DNA from: an uncultured Candidatus Melainabacteria bacterium
GTDB lineage: Bacteria > Cyanobacteriota > Vampirovibrionia > Gastranaerophilales > Gastranaerophilaceae
DNA length: 64,000 nt
Assembly: GCA_934754515.1 (NCBI GenBank)
Contig: CAKVIG010000008.1
Span: 50,092 to 114,091, forward strand
Reading direction: 5' to 3'
Shown here piece after piece: positions 16,322 through 24,213 of this stretch (position 1 is its first letter; each line of letters begins with the position of its first letter). The position numbers were made by a program, and so were the translations under genes. The notes beneath the pieces were generated by a model. That model was not told the DNA's origin. It searched no databases and saw only the letters and a program-made list of their open reading frames with translations.

Positions 16322-17053
16322 ATGGGACAAAAAACACATCCAACCGGATTTAGAGTAGGTGTAATCAGACCTTGGTCAAGCACATGGTTTGCTAAGATTA
16401 AAGATTATGCTGGATTCGTAGCAGAAGATGCTAAAATTAGAAAATTTGTTAAAAAGAAATTATATGCAGCAGGTGTTGCAAATATCTTGATTGATAGAAA
16501 ATCTCAAAGCTTAACAATTACTGTTGTAACAGCTAAACCTGGTATCGTAGTTGGTAGAGGCGGTCAAGGTATTGAAGAACTTAAAGCAGAAGTTTCAAAA
16601 TATTTAGGCAAACCGGTAATCATCAATGTGGTTGAAGTTGCTAGAATTGATGTTGATGCTTTATTGGTAGCTGAATCTGTAGCTCAACAGCTTGAAAAAC
16701 GTATTGCATTCAGACGTGCAATGAAACAAGCTATGCAAAGAACAATGCGTGCAGGCGCACAAGGTATCAAAATTATGGTATCAGGTCGTTTGGGCGGTGC
16801 TGAAATTGCAAGAAGCGAATGGGCAAAAGAAGGAAGAATTCCTCTACAAACTCTAAGAGCTGACGTTGACTATGGTTTCACAGAAGCAGATACAATCATG
16901 GGTAAGATTGGTGTAAAAGTTTGGATTTTCAAAGGTAACTTAATGCCTGGCGAAAAAGCTGATATGAACATCAAATCAAAAGACTCAAAGAACTCATCAG
17001 GCGAACGTTTCAACGGTAGACGTGGAAAACGCAGACCTGTAGAAACAAAATAG
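16322..17053 (+). CDS. rpsC: 30S ribosomal protein S3
   Basis: 243 residues from MGQKTHPTGFRVGVIRPW, the invariant S3 beginning; an in-frame start at 16292 lies inside rplV and is rejected. The KH domain GRGGQGIEELK and the C-terminal SGRLGGAEIARSEW...GFTEADTIMGKIGVKVWIFKG are clear. AATAAGGAA precedes the ATG. Confidence 0.98.
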   Translation: MGQKTHPTGFRVGVIRPWSSTWFAKIKDYAGFVAEDAKIRKFVKKKLYAAGVANILIDRKSQSLTITVVTAKPGIVVGRGGQGIEELKAEVSKYLGKPVIINVVEVARIDVDALLVAESVAQQLEKRIAFRRAMKQAMQRTMRAGAQGIKIMVSGRLGGAEIARSEWAKEGRIPLQTLRADVDYGFTEADTIMGKIGVKVWIFKGNLMPGEKADMNIKSKDSKNSSGERFNGRRGKRRPVETK

Positions 17054-17075
17054 TAAATAACAGGAGAACAATATA

Positions 17076-17489
17076 ATGTTAATGCCAAAAAAGACAAAAT
17101 ACCGCAAGATGATGAAAGGTAGAATGAAAGGTACCGAAACTAGAGGTACTCAGTTCGAATTTGGTCGTTATGCATTAAAAGCTCTTGAACCTGGCTGGAT
17201 TACAAGCCGTCAGATTGAAGCAGCAAGACGTGCTATGACTCGTGAAATCAAACGTGGCGGTAACGTTTGGATTAAAATATTCCCAGATAAACCGATTACT
17301 GCAAAGCCTGCTGAAACTCGTATGGGTTCAGGTAAAGGTAACGTAGAATACTGGGTATCAGTTGTAAAACCAAACAGAATCTTGTTTGAACTTGACTACT
17401 TTGATAGAGCAGTTGCTATTAACGCTTTAGAGTTGGCAGCACAAAAACTTCCTATTAAAGTTAAGGTTATCGAAAAGGAATCTGTATAA
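17076..17489 (+). CDS. rplP: 50S ribosomal protein L16
   Basis: 137 residues, MLMPKKTKYRKMMKGRMKGTETRG start, GWITSRQIEAARRAMTREIKRGGNVWIKIFPDKPITAKPAETRMGSGKGN core. ACAGGAGAAC lies 13 nt before the first ATG; the ATG at 17082 is also possible. Confidence 0.98.
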   Translation: MLMPKKTKYRKMMKGRMKGTETRGTQFEFGRYALKALEPGWITSRQIEAARRAMTREIKRGGNVWIKIFPDKPITAKPAETRMGSGKGNVEYWVSVVKPNRILFELDYFDRAVAINALELAAQKLPIKVKVIEKESV

Positions 17490-17510
17490 TATTTAAAGGA
17501 AAATATAACA

Positions 17511-17708
17511 ATGAAATTAAGTGAAATGCGTGAAAAAACAGTTGATGAGTTAAAACAATTTGTTGTTGATTCTAAAAAACAATTACTTGATTGCAGAATC
17601 AAAAAATCAATGCATAAATTAGAAAACACTGCTGAGATTTCAAAAACAAAACGTTTAATCGCTCAAGCAAAAACTGTAATTAGAGAAAAAGAGGTGTCAA
17701 ATGCCTAA
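17511..17708 (+). CDS. rpmC: 50S ribosomal protein L29
   Basis: 65 residues, two-helix protein: MKLSEMREKTVDELKQFVVDSKKQLLDCRIKK and KTKRLIAQAKTVIREKE. Eight nt overlap with rpsQ. AAAGGAAAATATAAC precedes the ATG. Confidence 0.95.
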   Translation: MKLSEMREKTVDELKQFVVDSKKQLLDCRIKKSMHKLENTAEISKTKRLIAQAKTVIREKEVSNA

Positions 17709-17946
17709 GAAAGAAAAACAAGGTGTAGTTATCAGTGACAAAATGGATAAGACAGTAGTTGTTAAAGTTGCGTCTTATGAACCACACCCTAAATATAAGA
17801 AAATCATTGAATTCAACAAAAACTACAAAGCTCATGATGAAAAGAATGAATGCGGCGTTGGCGATATCGTTAGAATTATCGAATCAAGACCAATTTCAGG
17901 CGACAAAAGATGGGTTGTTGAATCTATCGTAGAAAAAGCTAAGTAG
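17701..17946 (+). CDS. rpsQ: 30S ribosomal protein S17
   Basis: 81 residues: KQGVVISDKMDKTVVVKVASYEPHPKYKKIIEFNKNYKAHDEKNECGVGDIVRIIESRPIS, the S17 OB-fold signature. GAGGTGTCAAATG: the site lies inside rpmC. Confidence 0.97.
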   Translation: MPKKEKQGVVISDKMDKTVVVKVASYEPHPKYKKIIEFNKNYKAHDEKNECGVGDIVRIIESRPISGDKRWVVESIVEKAK

Positions 17947-17956
17947 TAATTGAATT

Positions 17957-18040
17957 AAGGCTCTCGGGGTGAAGTTTAACGCATAAGCTTCATGGACAGA
18001 GAGAAAAACTAAGTAAGTTGGGGTTAATATTAACCCCAAC
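17957..18040 (+). other. Two hairpins in the rpsQ-rplN spacer
   Basis: CTCTC...GTGAAG paired with CTTCAT...GAGAG (about 17961-18003), then the perfect 24-nt palindrome at 18017-18040 (GTTGGGGTTAAT and its complement). A-rich, not T-rich, sequence follows, so neither is a plus-strand terminator. They could set mRNA processing within the operon. Confidence 0.5.
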
Positions 18041-18062
18041 ATCAAAAAAAGGAAACGGAAAA

Positions 18063-18431
18063 ATGATACAACAAGAAACAAGACTAGTAGTAGCAGATAA
18101 TACAGGTGCTAAAGAATTATTAGTTATCCGTGTAATGGGAAGCTCAAATAAAAAATTTGCAGCTGTTGGTGATGTTGTTGTTGCAACTGTTAAGGACGCA
18201 ACTCCTAATATGACAGTTAAAAAATCTGAAGTTGTTAAAGCAGTTATCGTTAGAACAAAACACGATATTAAACGTGCTGACGGTTCTGTAATCAGATTTG
18301 ACGAAAACGCAGCTGTAATCATTAACAAAGACGGCAACCCTCGTGGTACTCGTGTATTCGGGCCTGTAGCTAGAGAACTTCGTGATAAAAACTTCATGAA
18401 GATTGTTTCATTAGCTCCTGAAGTTATTTAG
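18063..18431 (+). CDS. rplN: 50S ribosomal protein L14
   Basis: 122 residues from MIQQETRLVVADNTGAKELLVIRVMG, the standard L14 start and length; an upstream in-frame ATG at 18018 lies in the palindrome and is rejected. GNPRGTRVFGPVARELRDKNFMKIVSLAPEV closes the protein. AAAGGAAACG precedes the ATG. Confidence 0.98.
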   Translation: MIQQETRLVVADNTGAKELLVIRVMGSSNKKFAAVGDVVVATVKDATPNMTVKKSEVVKAVIVRTKHDIKRADGSVIRFDENAAVIINKDGNPRGTRVFGPVARELRDKNFMKIVSLAPEVI

Positions 18432-18521
18432 GCGTTAATGGTGGCACAAAGGTCGTGATGAAGTTAAAAGACTTCCGCTCACGAAAAAGGATAAAATCCA
18501 AAAATTTAACGGAGAATAGAA

Positions 18522-18857
18522 ATGACAGACAATAAAAAAAGCTTGCATGTAAAAACAGGTGATAGAGTTATCATCACAGCAGGCAAGGATAAAGGAAAAA
18601 CAGGTAACGTAAAAAAATCTATGCCTTCAGAAAACCAAGTTGTTGTAGAAGGTGTAAATATGATTACTAAGGCTACAAAAGCTAACCCTGCATACGGCAT
18701 CCAAGGCGGATTGATTAAGAAGGAAGCTCCTCTTGATTCATCTAATGTAATGATTGTATGCCCTAGCTGCGAAAAGCCTACCAGAGTAAAACACGCAACT
18801 GTGGACGGTAAAAAAGTTCGCGTTTGCAAAAAATGTGGTGAACAACTAGACGCTTAG
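18522..18857 (+). CDS. rplX: 50S ribosomal protein L24 (with CxxC zinc ribbon)
   Basis: 111 residues. KOW-type core HVKTGDRVIITAGKDKGKTGNVKK and EGVNMITKATKAN, then CPSCEKPTR...CKKCGEQ: two CxxC pairs forming a zinc ribbon, present in many but not all L24. CGGAGAATAGAA precedes the ATG. Confidence 0.97.
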   Translation: MTDNKKSLHVKTGDRVIITAGKDKGKTGNVKKSMPSENQVVVEGVNMITKATKANPAYGIQGGLIKKEAPLDSSNVMIVCPSCEKPTRVKHATVDGKKVRVCKKCGEQLDA

Positions 18858-18957
18858 TATGAGGCGGATATAATATGCCAAAGAGGGATAAGCTACTCTG
18901 CGATTATTATTCCGTACTAACTCGATACTAATTCCGTCATAATAGAAGGAAAGAAAA

Positions 18958-19521
18958 ATGACAAGAACAAAAAGCTTAAAAGCAAAATATGATGAAGAAG
19001 TAAAAGCAGCACTTAAGGAAAAATTCGGTTACAAAAATGATATGATGATTCCTAAACTTCACAAAATCGTTTTGAACATGGGTGTTGGTGAAGCTTCTCA
19101 CAACTCAAAAATCGCAGACGCTATTCAAGCTCAATTGACTAAGATTGCAGGTCAAAAAGCTTTGGTTACAAAAGCTAAAAAATCAATCGCTTCTTACAAA
19201 TTGAGAGAAGGTATGCCGGTTGGTGCTATGGTTACTTTACGTGGTGAAAGAATGTATGATTTCTTGCAAAAGTTAATCTGCGTTGTTCTTCCTCGTATTC
19301 GTGACTTTAGAGGTATTTCTGCTAAGAGTTTCGATGGCAGAGGTAACTATACTCTTGGTCTAAAAGAACAATCTTTGTTCCCTGAAATCACTTATGAAGA
19401 AGTTGATTTGGTAAAAGGTATGAACGTATCTGTTATCACAACTGCTCATACTGATGACGAAGCAAGAGAATTGCTAAGATTATTGGGTATGCCATTCAAA
19501 GGTATGAACAAACAAGCATAG
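18958..19521 (+). CDS. rplE: 50S ribosomal protein L5
   Basis: 187 residues: PKLHKIVLNMGVGEASHNSK, GQKALVTKAKKSIASYKLREGMPVGAMVTLRGERMYDFL, and RDFRGISAKSFDGRGNYTLGLKEQSLFPEI are unmistakable L5. GAAGGAAAGAAA precedes the ATG. The 100-nt spacer from rplX shows no gene. Confidence 0.98.
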   Translation: MTRTKSLKAKYDEEVKAALKEKFGYKNDMMIPKLHKIVLNMGVGEASHNSKIADAIQAQLTKIAGQKALVTKAKKSIASYKLREGMPVGAMVTLRGERMYDFLQKLICVVLPRIRDFRGISAKSFDGRGNYTLGLKEQSLFPEITYEEVDLVKGMNVSVITTAHTDDEARELLRLLGMPFKGMNKQA

Positions 19522-19589
19522 ATGGATTTTTTAATCCCGATTATGCAAACTAAATAGTTAGAAAATTATTTGTAATAAAGGAGAAAATC

Positions 19590-19796
19590 ATGGCTAAAAA
19601 AGCGATGATAAACAAAGAACACGCAAGAGAATTATTAGCTGCTAAGGGTAAATACCCAAAAGTTAGACTTCATAACAGATGCAGCATCTGCGGTAGACCT
19701 CACGGCTTCCACAGAGATTTCGGATTGTGCAGAATTTGTTTAAGAAAAATGGCTCACCAAGGTTTATTACCTGGCGTAACTAAAGCTAGCTGGTAG
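19590..19796 (+). CDS. rpsN: 30S ribosomal protein S14 (type Z, zinc-binding)
   Basis: 68 residues with CSICGRPHGFHRDFGLCRICLRKMAHQGLLPGVTKASW: the two CxxC pairs and the C-terminal KASW of the zinc form. It is a few residues longer at the N terminus than the usual 61. AAAGGAG precedes the ATG. It is the last gene of the run: rpsH, which normally follows, is absent, and about 1 kb of repeats follows instead. Confidence 0.97.
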   Translation: MAKKAMINKEHARELLAAKGKYPKVRLHNRCSICGRPHGFHRDFGLCRICLRKMAHQGLLPGVTKASW

Positions 19797-19812
19797 GTGC
19801 TACGCACGTAGA

Positions 19813-19990
19813 CATTTGGTCGGATGACATGGGTTAAGAAACAAGTTTAGATTGCTATTACTAGTCATCCTCGAAGTGGAACTACAAAAGAAAAAGTAAC
19901 CAAAAAGAAAAGAACACATTGTCGGATGACATAGGTCAAGAAACAAGTTTAGATTGTTTTTACGTGTCATCCTCAAAGTGGGACTACTAG
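19813..19990 (+). repeat. Tandem pair of a 70-bp repeat
   Basis: Copy 1 (about 19816-19882) and copy 2 (about 19922-19988) share GTCGGATGACAT, AAGAAACAAGTTTAGATTG and GTCATCCTC.AAGTGG.ACTAC. The GGATGAC/GTCATCC ends pair, so each copy can fold. About 35 nt of A-rich DNA separate them. Confidence 0.75.
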
Positions 19991-20056
19991 ATAGATATTA
20001 GGTAAGAATGGTTACCGATTTGGTGAGTAATGTTCGGTGAAAACTGATAAATAATT

Positions 20057-20087
20057 TTAAAGGCGCGTCATTAGACGCGCCTTTTAT
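20057..20087 (+). terminator. Rho-independent terminator of the S10/spc operon
   Basis: GGCGCGTC-ATTA-GACGCGCC (20061-20080) followed by TTTTATAA. First strong plus-strand terminator after rpsN. Confidence 0.85.
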
Positions 20088-20111
20088 AATTCATAAAATA
20101 AACAAAGCATG

Positions 20112-20261
20112 GTCATTCCCTCTCCAAGGGAGAGCGGATTTTCGGTAGGGCGTAAGCCCGTAAGAGCAAATAACATGGAAATAACAAGAAAAATCCGTAA
20201 GGATTTGTTGTTATTGTAATGTTATGCTTGCCCGAATAATCCAAGAAAGGGCTAAGGTGAG
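20112..20261. repeat. Palindromic repeat with a second repeat nested inside
   Basis: CATTCCCTCTCCAAGGGAGA at the left and GGGCTAAGGTGAGGGG at the right are the two ends of a short palindrome copy. Between them sits an inverted copy of the 8475-8605 repeat (20134-20246). Confidence 0.7.
20134..20246 (-). repeat. Dispersed repeat, copy B
   Basis: Inverse of 8475-8605; lacks the roughly 20-base insertion found there. Contains the AAATCC-GTAA-GGATTT hairpin core. Confidence 0.75.
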
Positions 20262-20317
20262 GGGTTTACAAAGCAAAAGCAAAAGCAAAAGCAGATTATA
20301 AAACTCAAATCGCCTTA

Positions 20318-20408
20318 CGGCTCGAACCCTCACCCGAATTTCAAAGTTTTGAGTCTTAAAAAAAAGCTGACTCTCAACTTGAAATTCTACCCTCTCCCTT
20401 GGAGAGGG
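20318..20408. repeat. Palindromic repeat, inverted full-length copy
   Basis: CGAACCCTCACCCGAATTTC at the left and CTTGAAATTCTACCCTCTCC at the right, i.e. the reverse of the copies at 23541 and 25697. Confidence 0.8.
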
Positions 20409-20679
20409 GCGTTTTTTCTTCTACGTTTTTGAATTCACTTGCTTTTTGAAGTAACAAAATATTGCAAATTGTAAAGCAATGGTGGGAAAAGCGTGAGCGG
20501 TTCCCACCATTTATCTAGAATAACAAGTCATGATTTAATTTTAAATCATGACTTGTTTCTATCAATATCCCCCACTTGGGTAATACCGAATTGCCGACTT
20601 GTCGAATAGCGCCATAACCTCAATCGGAGTTAAATATAAGTATATTAAATCTTTTTCATACTTCCAGCTATTCTTAATA

Positions 20680-20706
20680 CCAAGAGCCGATTAGGCTCTT
20701 TTTTTT
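20680..20706 (+). terminator. Strong terminator, possibly ending an unannotated small RNA
   Basis: AAGAGCC-GATTA-GGCTCTT followed by a run of T. There is no gene in the preceding 880 bp except repeats, so it may close a small transcript starting near 20520-20570, or be a leader-region terminator of the gene at 20789. Confidence 0.7.
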
Positions 20707-20788
20707 AGTAAATATTTGTAAAGTTCTTATGAAAAATAGTCAATTCTTATTCTTCACAGTTTTTATTCCTTTTGAAAGGTTTGCTAAT

Positions 20789-21169
20789 ATGAGTATTACA
20801 ACAGAAGTTATTAAACAACCAAACGCACCGATGGCTGATGTTAATATCAAAATGCCAAGCGGTAAAACAAGGTATTTTAAGCTTCCAGCTCAAAATGCAG
20901 ATTCGTTTGCGATTGAATATAAGAAACAAGATAAAAATCGCTCAACTGTTTCTAATATCGCATTTGGCTTTTCGATTTTTGCGGGTGTAATTTTAGCCAA
21001 AGCCTTTACTAAAAATATCACTGATAAAACAATGCAATTCTTAATCGGTGCAGTTGGGGGAATATTAGGCGCATCTGCTTCATCTATTTTATGTGATAAA
21101 TATTTGGATAGTCAACAAAATTCTATGATTAAAAAGTATGGCGCACAAGAAACTTACTTTGAAGCATAA
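20789..21169 (+). CDS. Unknown small membrane protein
   Basis: 126 residues from the ATG at 20789, preferred over the one at 20729 because GAAAGG lies 9 nt before it. The N-terminal half is polar (MSITTEVIKQPNAPMADVNI, MPSGKTRYFKLPAQNADSF), followed by two hydrophobic segments at about 52-70 (NIAFGFSIFAGVILAKAF) and 81-100 (FLIGAVGGILGASASSIL). No family recognised. A variant of the shared upstream element (AGTAAATATTTGTAAAGTTC at about 20707-20726) precedes it. Confidence 0.7.
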   Translation: MSITTEVIKQPNAPMADVNIKMPSGKTRYFKLPAQNADSFAIEYKKQDKNRSTVSNIAFGFSIFAGVILAKAFTKNITDKTMQFLIGAVGGILGASASSILCDKYLDSQQNSMIKKYGAQETYFEA

Positions 21170-21216
21170 AACTTTTAGTAAGTTAAAAGAGTATAAATCA
21201 TCATCAATAGAAGGTT

Positions 21217-22047
21217 TTATTGATAATATAATTCTTGAATTACACCAATAATTTTATTTAAAAAGTTTTTATATTTAATTCTTTCTGCAGAGCCTGAAAG
21301 TACAATATCAGCGTATTTTTTACAAGGTCTGATGTGTACTTCAGCTTTGTCATTTGCATTCTTATAAATAAAGTCCGCTGAATCACCTAAATCACGTTCT
21401 TTAGCTCGTACGTAAAATCTTTCTTTCTTGATTTTTTCATCAATGTCAACATAAATCTTAAAATTAAATGCGTCTTTTACTTTTTCTGTAAGTGTAAATA
21501 AACCTTCTGAAATAATAATTTTAGAAGGTTTAGCTAAAGTATAATTATCATGTCTAATAGCAGTGCCACTCATGTCATATTTAGGAAGATAAGTTTCTTT
21601 GCCTGATAACAATTCCATTATGTGTTTGCTCATCAATTCTAATTCTAAAGCTTGAGGAACATCTAAATCATAATGTTTTGCAAATTCAGAAAAACTTCCC
21701 GCAGCTTTAACCATTTCTGAACGGTCATAATAGTAATCATCAGTGTTAACACGAGTGATTGCATTATCAATGTTAAATTCTGTTGCAAAAGATTCAATTG
21801 TATCAATTAAATCCATCGTAATAGTAGATTTACCGCTTGCAGTTTCTCCTGCAATACCGATAGAAGCAGGCATCTTGATACGTCCTGAAAGGTATCCTGC
21901 AATTTTCTTAATTACAAACGGATTGTAACTTACAAGGACAGAATCTCTAGTATTAAGCTCATTTTCAAAAACTTTTTGTAAATAATGCTCAATCTCTTCA
22001 TGTATATTTGTTGGTTTAGTTATATTTTGTGAAGTTGTTTGTATCAT
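21217..22047 (-). CDS. Uridine kinase-like P-loop kinase
   Basis: 276 residues. The Walker A loop is GIAGETASGKST (about residues 64-75) and the NTDDYYYDRSEM stretch is the acceptor-site motif of uridine kinase/phosphoribulokinase relatives, followed by DLDVPQALELELM and PKYDMSGTAIR, then IISEGLFTL (Walker B-like). Uridine kinases phosphorylate uridine/cytidine with ATP or GTP. An N-terminal extension of about 60 residues is longer than in Udk, so a different small-molecule substrate is possible. AGGAAGAAG precedes the ATG. Convergent with the gene at 20789. Confidence 0.82.
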   Translation of the reverse strand: MIQTTSQNITKPTNIHEEIEHYLQKVFENELNTRDSVLVSYNPFVIKKIAGYLSGRIKMPASIGIAGETASGKSTITMDLIDTIESFATEFNIDNAITRVNTDDYYYDRSEMVKAAGSFSEFAKHYDLDVPQALELELMSKHIMELLSGKETYLPKYDMSGTAIRHDNYTLAKPSKIIISEGLFTLTEKVKDAFNFKIYVDIDEKIKKERFYVRAKERDLGDSADFIYKNANDKAEVHIRPCKKYADIVLSGSAERIKYKNFLNKIIGVIQELYYQ

Positions 22048-22147
22048 AAATCTTCTTCTTCCTTTGTACTATTATACACAATTTAAAACAAAAGAAAAGT
22101 TTTTTTTGTTAGATTAATATCGAATTTTTACAATTCGTCACAAAAGC

Positions 22148-23506
22148 TTACAAATTTTCAGGTTTAGTATAATCAATACCACCAACAGCGTTATATAGCG
22201 AGATGGTAGAAATTACGCTATCGATTTTAGAAGAAATTTCATGTTGTCTGACAATCAGCAAATTAACATTGGATTTCATTTCGTCAAGCTTGGAAGAATC
22301 GCCGATTGTAAACTGTTTTTCAGCCAAATTGTGTTTTTCCTGCTCTATTGTATAAGCTTCATCAGCCTTAATTAAATTAGCTTTTGTTGTTTTAACGGAA
22401 ACCATTGCATCATTAACTTCTTGAATTGAAGTCAACACAGTTTTTTCGTATTTTTCGATAGCCTTTTTGTATTCGTATTTGTTAATTCTATATCTTGCAA
22501 GCTTTGCTCCGCCCGTAAAAATATCCCAACTTGGCGCAATACCGATATTTCCTAAAAATGTTTCAGGAGAGAACATTCTGTTCCAACGGTAAGCGTTGAA
22601 GCCCAATGTGCCGTATAAGAAGAATTTTGGCAAGAATTCTCTTCTTGCTACCTTAACATCAATTCCTGTCTTTTTAACATAATCTTCAGAACTGATTAAA
22701 TCAGGACGGTATTGAATAATAGTTGTAGACAAGGCGTCAGGCGTATTAGGCATTGAAACTTTGTCAAAACTAGAGTGTTCAATTTCTTTATCTGTTTTTA
22801 AAGCTAATAGCGTAACAAGTTCGTTATTTAAAACTTTTTTGTTTTCACTAACCTTATTCAAGTCTTGTTCAAACCTAACTAATATTTGACGTTCATTCAA
22901 AAGCTCATTAATCGGTGCAAGTCCTGCGTTGTATTTCTTTTCAGTCATTTTTACAACATCGGTTTGAATTGCGATAATGTCTTTCAGAGTTTTTTCCAGT
23001 TCATCCGTCTTAATCAGGTTGTAATAATTAGACGCAAAAACAGATGTCATGTAAATATATGTCGCGCGTTCCTGTTGTTCGGCAATTTCTTTTTGCTTCT
23101 TGGCACTTTTTCTGTTTAAATAATTTTGCCCCCAAATATCAATTTCGTAAGATGCGCTAAGTGGCATAAATAGTTCGTTTTGCGAATATTCAGGAATAAT
23201 AACGTTGCCAAATTCTGTTTGTGGCCCGCTCAATGTTCTCGTAAAGCTGCCATCAAAACCTACTTGTGGCAATTGGTTTGCACCAACCAATCTGACGTTT
23301 TCTTCAGATTGTTTAGTTTTGAGTTCTGCAATTTTCAAATCGTGGTTGTTATTATAGAGAGTTTGCAAATGTTCGAGCAAAATCTCATCACTGTAATTTT
23401 TCCACCAGTCTAAATTAATGTAGCTAAAGCGGTCTATTGTCTGCTTTGCGCTAACCGGCAATGATAAAAACAGAAATAAAAATATTAAAATCTTTTTAAT
23501 TGTCAT
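22148..23506 (-). CDS. TolC-family outer-membrane efflux protein
   Basis: 452 residues from the ATG at 23506, which begins a signal peptide (MTIKKILIFLFLFLSLPVSA). An in-frame extension to 23680 is rejected: it would run through a palindromic repeat. The mature part has the duplicated helical layout of TolC/NodT proteins: NHDLKIAELKTKQSEENVRLVGANQLPQVGFDGSF in the first half, YRPDLISSEDYVKKTGIDVKVARREFLPKFFLYGTLGF in the second. It should form the trimeric exit duct for the EmrAB pump at 26363-29000. The operator at 23659-23680 ties it to the MarR gene. Confidence 0.9.
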   Translation of the reverse strand: MTIKKILIFLFLFLSLPVSAKQTIDRFSYINLDWWKNYSDEILLEHLQTLYNNNHDLKIAELKTKQSEENVRLVGANQLPQVGFDGSFTRTLSGPQTEFGNVIIPEYSQNELFMPLSASYEIDIWGQNYLNRKSAKKQKEIAEQQERATYIYMTSVFASNYYNLIKTDELEKTLKDIIAIQTDVVKMTEKKYNAGLAPINELLNERQILVRFEQDLNKVSENKKVLNNELVTLLALKTDKEIEHSSFDKVSMPNTPDALSTTIIQYRPDLISSEDYVKKTGIDVKVARREFLPKFFLYGTLGFNAYRWNRMFSPETFLGNIGIAPSWDIFTGGAKLARYRINKYEYKKAIEKYEKTVLTSIQEVNDAMVSVKTTKANLIKADEAYTIEQEKHNLAEKQFTIGDSSKLDEMKSNVNLLIVRQHEISSKIDSVISTISLYNAVGGIDYTKPENL

Positions 23507-23540
23507 ACTAACACTTATCCTTCTTGTGCTTTGCTCGCTT

Positions 23541-23640
23541 ACATTCCCTCTTTTGGGGAGAGGGTAGAATTTCAAGTTGAGAGCATTAATTGTTTTGGCT
23601 CGAAACTTAGAAATTCGGGTGAGGGTTCGAGCCGTAAGGA
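23541..23640. repeat. Palindromic repeat in the tolC leader
   Basis: Full-length copy (CCCTCTTTTGGGGAGAGGG, TAGAATTTCAAGTTGAGAG, CTTAGAAATTCGGGTGAGGG, then a GGCTCGAA/TTCGAGCC stem). It lies between the tolC start and its operator. Confidence 0.8.
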
Positions 23641-23658
23641 AAAAATAATAAAGCTTCC

Positions 23659-23680
23659 TTGTGTTATTATGATAACACAA
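23659..23680. promoter_or_regulatory. MarR-type operator, tolC side
   Basis: TTGTGTTAT-TATG-ATAACACAA, perfect 9-bp arms. The identical arms with a 4-nt spacer occur at 25871-25892 over the marR promoter. On the minus strand it overlaps a TATCAT -10 candidate for tolC. Confidence 0.85.
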
Positions 23681-23717
23681 AATTTAAAAAGAGAATATTT
23701 ATTCTTATGTTAATGGT

Positions 23718-23745
23718 GCAAAAAATATTTTTAGAAGTTTTTATA
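23718..23745 (+). promoter_or_regulatory. Conserved upstream element, copy 2
   Basis: GCAAAAAATATTTTTAGAAG followed by TTTTTATAT, 22 nt before the ATG at 23768. See 9499-9527. Confidence 0.6.
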
Positions 23746-23767
23746 TCGACAAAGGAGAAAAATTTAA

Positions 23768-24151
23768 ATGAAAATAAATCAGGTAAGTAATTATAACGTT
23801 AATAATTCAATGGCTTTTGGTTCTATTAAATCATCAATAAGACATTTAAAGGAAAAATGGTATGGTGAAGATTATTTAGAATACAATCCACATCCAAAAT
23901 CATTATTTAAAAGCAGAGAAGAGTATTTAGATGATATATTAAACGATGAACCCAGCTTGGCTTCAAAAGTCAAACACAAATGGGAAAAATTTTTGGAAGA
24001 GAAAGCTCTTAATGTAGGAGGAATCTGCTTAGTGCTTTCTGCCATTCTAGCTTGCGGTTTTGGGTTAACTAAATCTTGTTCTAAAAATGTTGCATCAAAA
24101 AATGTCAAAACATCAATCAATCTTGTCAAAGAAAATCCTAAAATTCAATAA
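23768..24151 (+). CDS. Unknown protein with N-terminal AFGS motif and one membrane segment
   Basis: 127 residues. It begins MKINQVSNYNVNNSMAFGS: an Asn/Ser-rich lead ending in F-G-S at residue 17, like other proteins here. A charged middle follows (LKEKWYGEDYLEYNPHPKSLFKSREEYLDDIL), then one hydrophobic helix at about 81-98 (NVGGICLVLSAILACGFGL) and a short tail. Function unknown. ACAAAGGAGAAAA precedes the ATG. It lies between tolC and the marR operon but carries the shared upstream element, so it probably belongs to another regulon. Confidence 0.75.
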   Translation: MKINQVSNYNVNNSMAFGSIKSSIRHLKEKWYGEDYLEYNPHPKSLFKSREEYLDDILNDEPSLASKVKHKWEKFLEEKALNVGGICLVLSAILACGFGLTKSCSKNVASKNVKTSINLVKENPKIQ

Positions 24152-24173
24152 AACATAAAAAAAATAAATTACA

Positions 24174-24212
24174 AAATCGCGTCCAACACCTTTGTTGAAC
24201 GCGATTTTATGT
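24174..24212. terminator. Bidirectional terminator
   Basis: AAAATCGCGTCCAAC-ACCTTT-GTTGAACGCGATTTT, with T-rich DNA on the plus-strand exit and A/T-rich on the other. It serves the convergent genes ending at 24151 and 24214. Confidence 0.8.
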
Positions 24213-24213
24213 T

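Larger units (their letters stand above)
19797..20788. other. Repeat-rich non-coding region (about 1 kb)
   Basis: No gene seen. In order: two copies of a 70-bp repeat (19813-19990), terminator 20061-20084, a composite palindrome with a nested dispersed repeat (20112-20261), a GCAAAA microsatellite (about 20269-20293), another palindromic repeat (20318-20408), two hairpins (20479-20513, 20524-20557), and a strong terminator (20680-20706) with no gene in front of it. Confidence 0.8.

Noticed and set aside
18018..18062. Upstream start for rplN
   Set aside because: It falls within a perfect palindrome, and L14 has the standard 122-residue length from 18063.
23507..23680. Longer N terminus for the TolC-family protein
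   Set aside because: It would read through a palindromic repeat and the operator, and would place a clear signal peptide 58 residues inside the protein.
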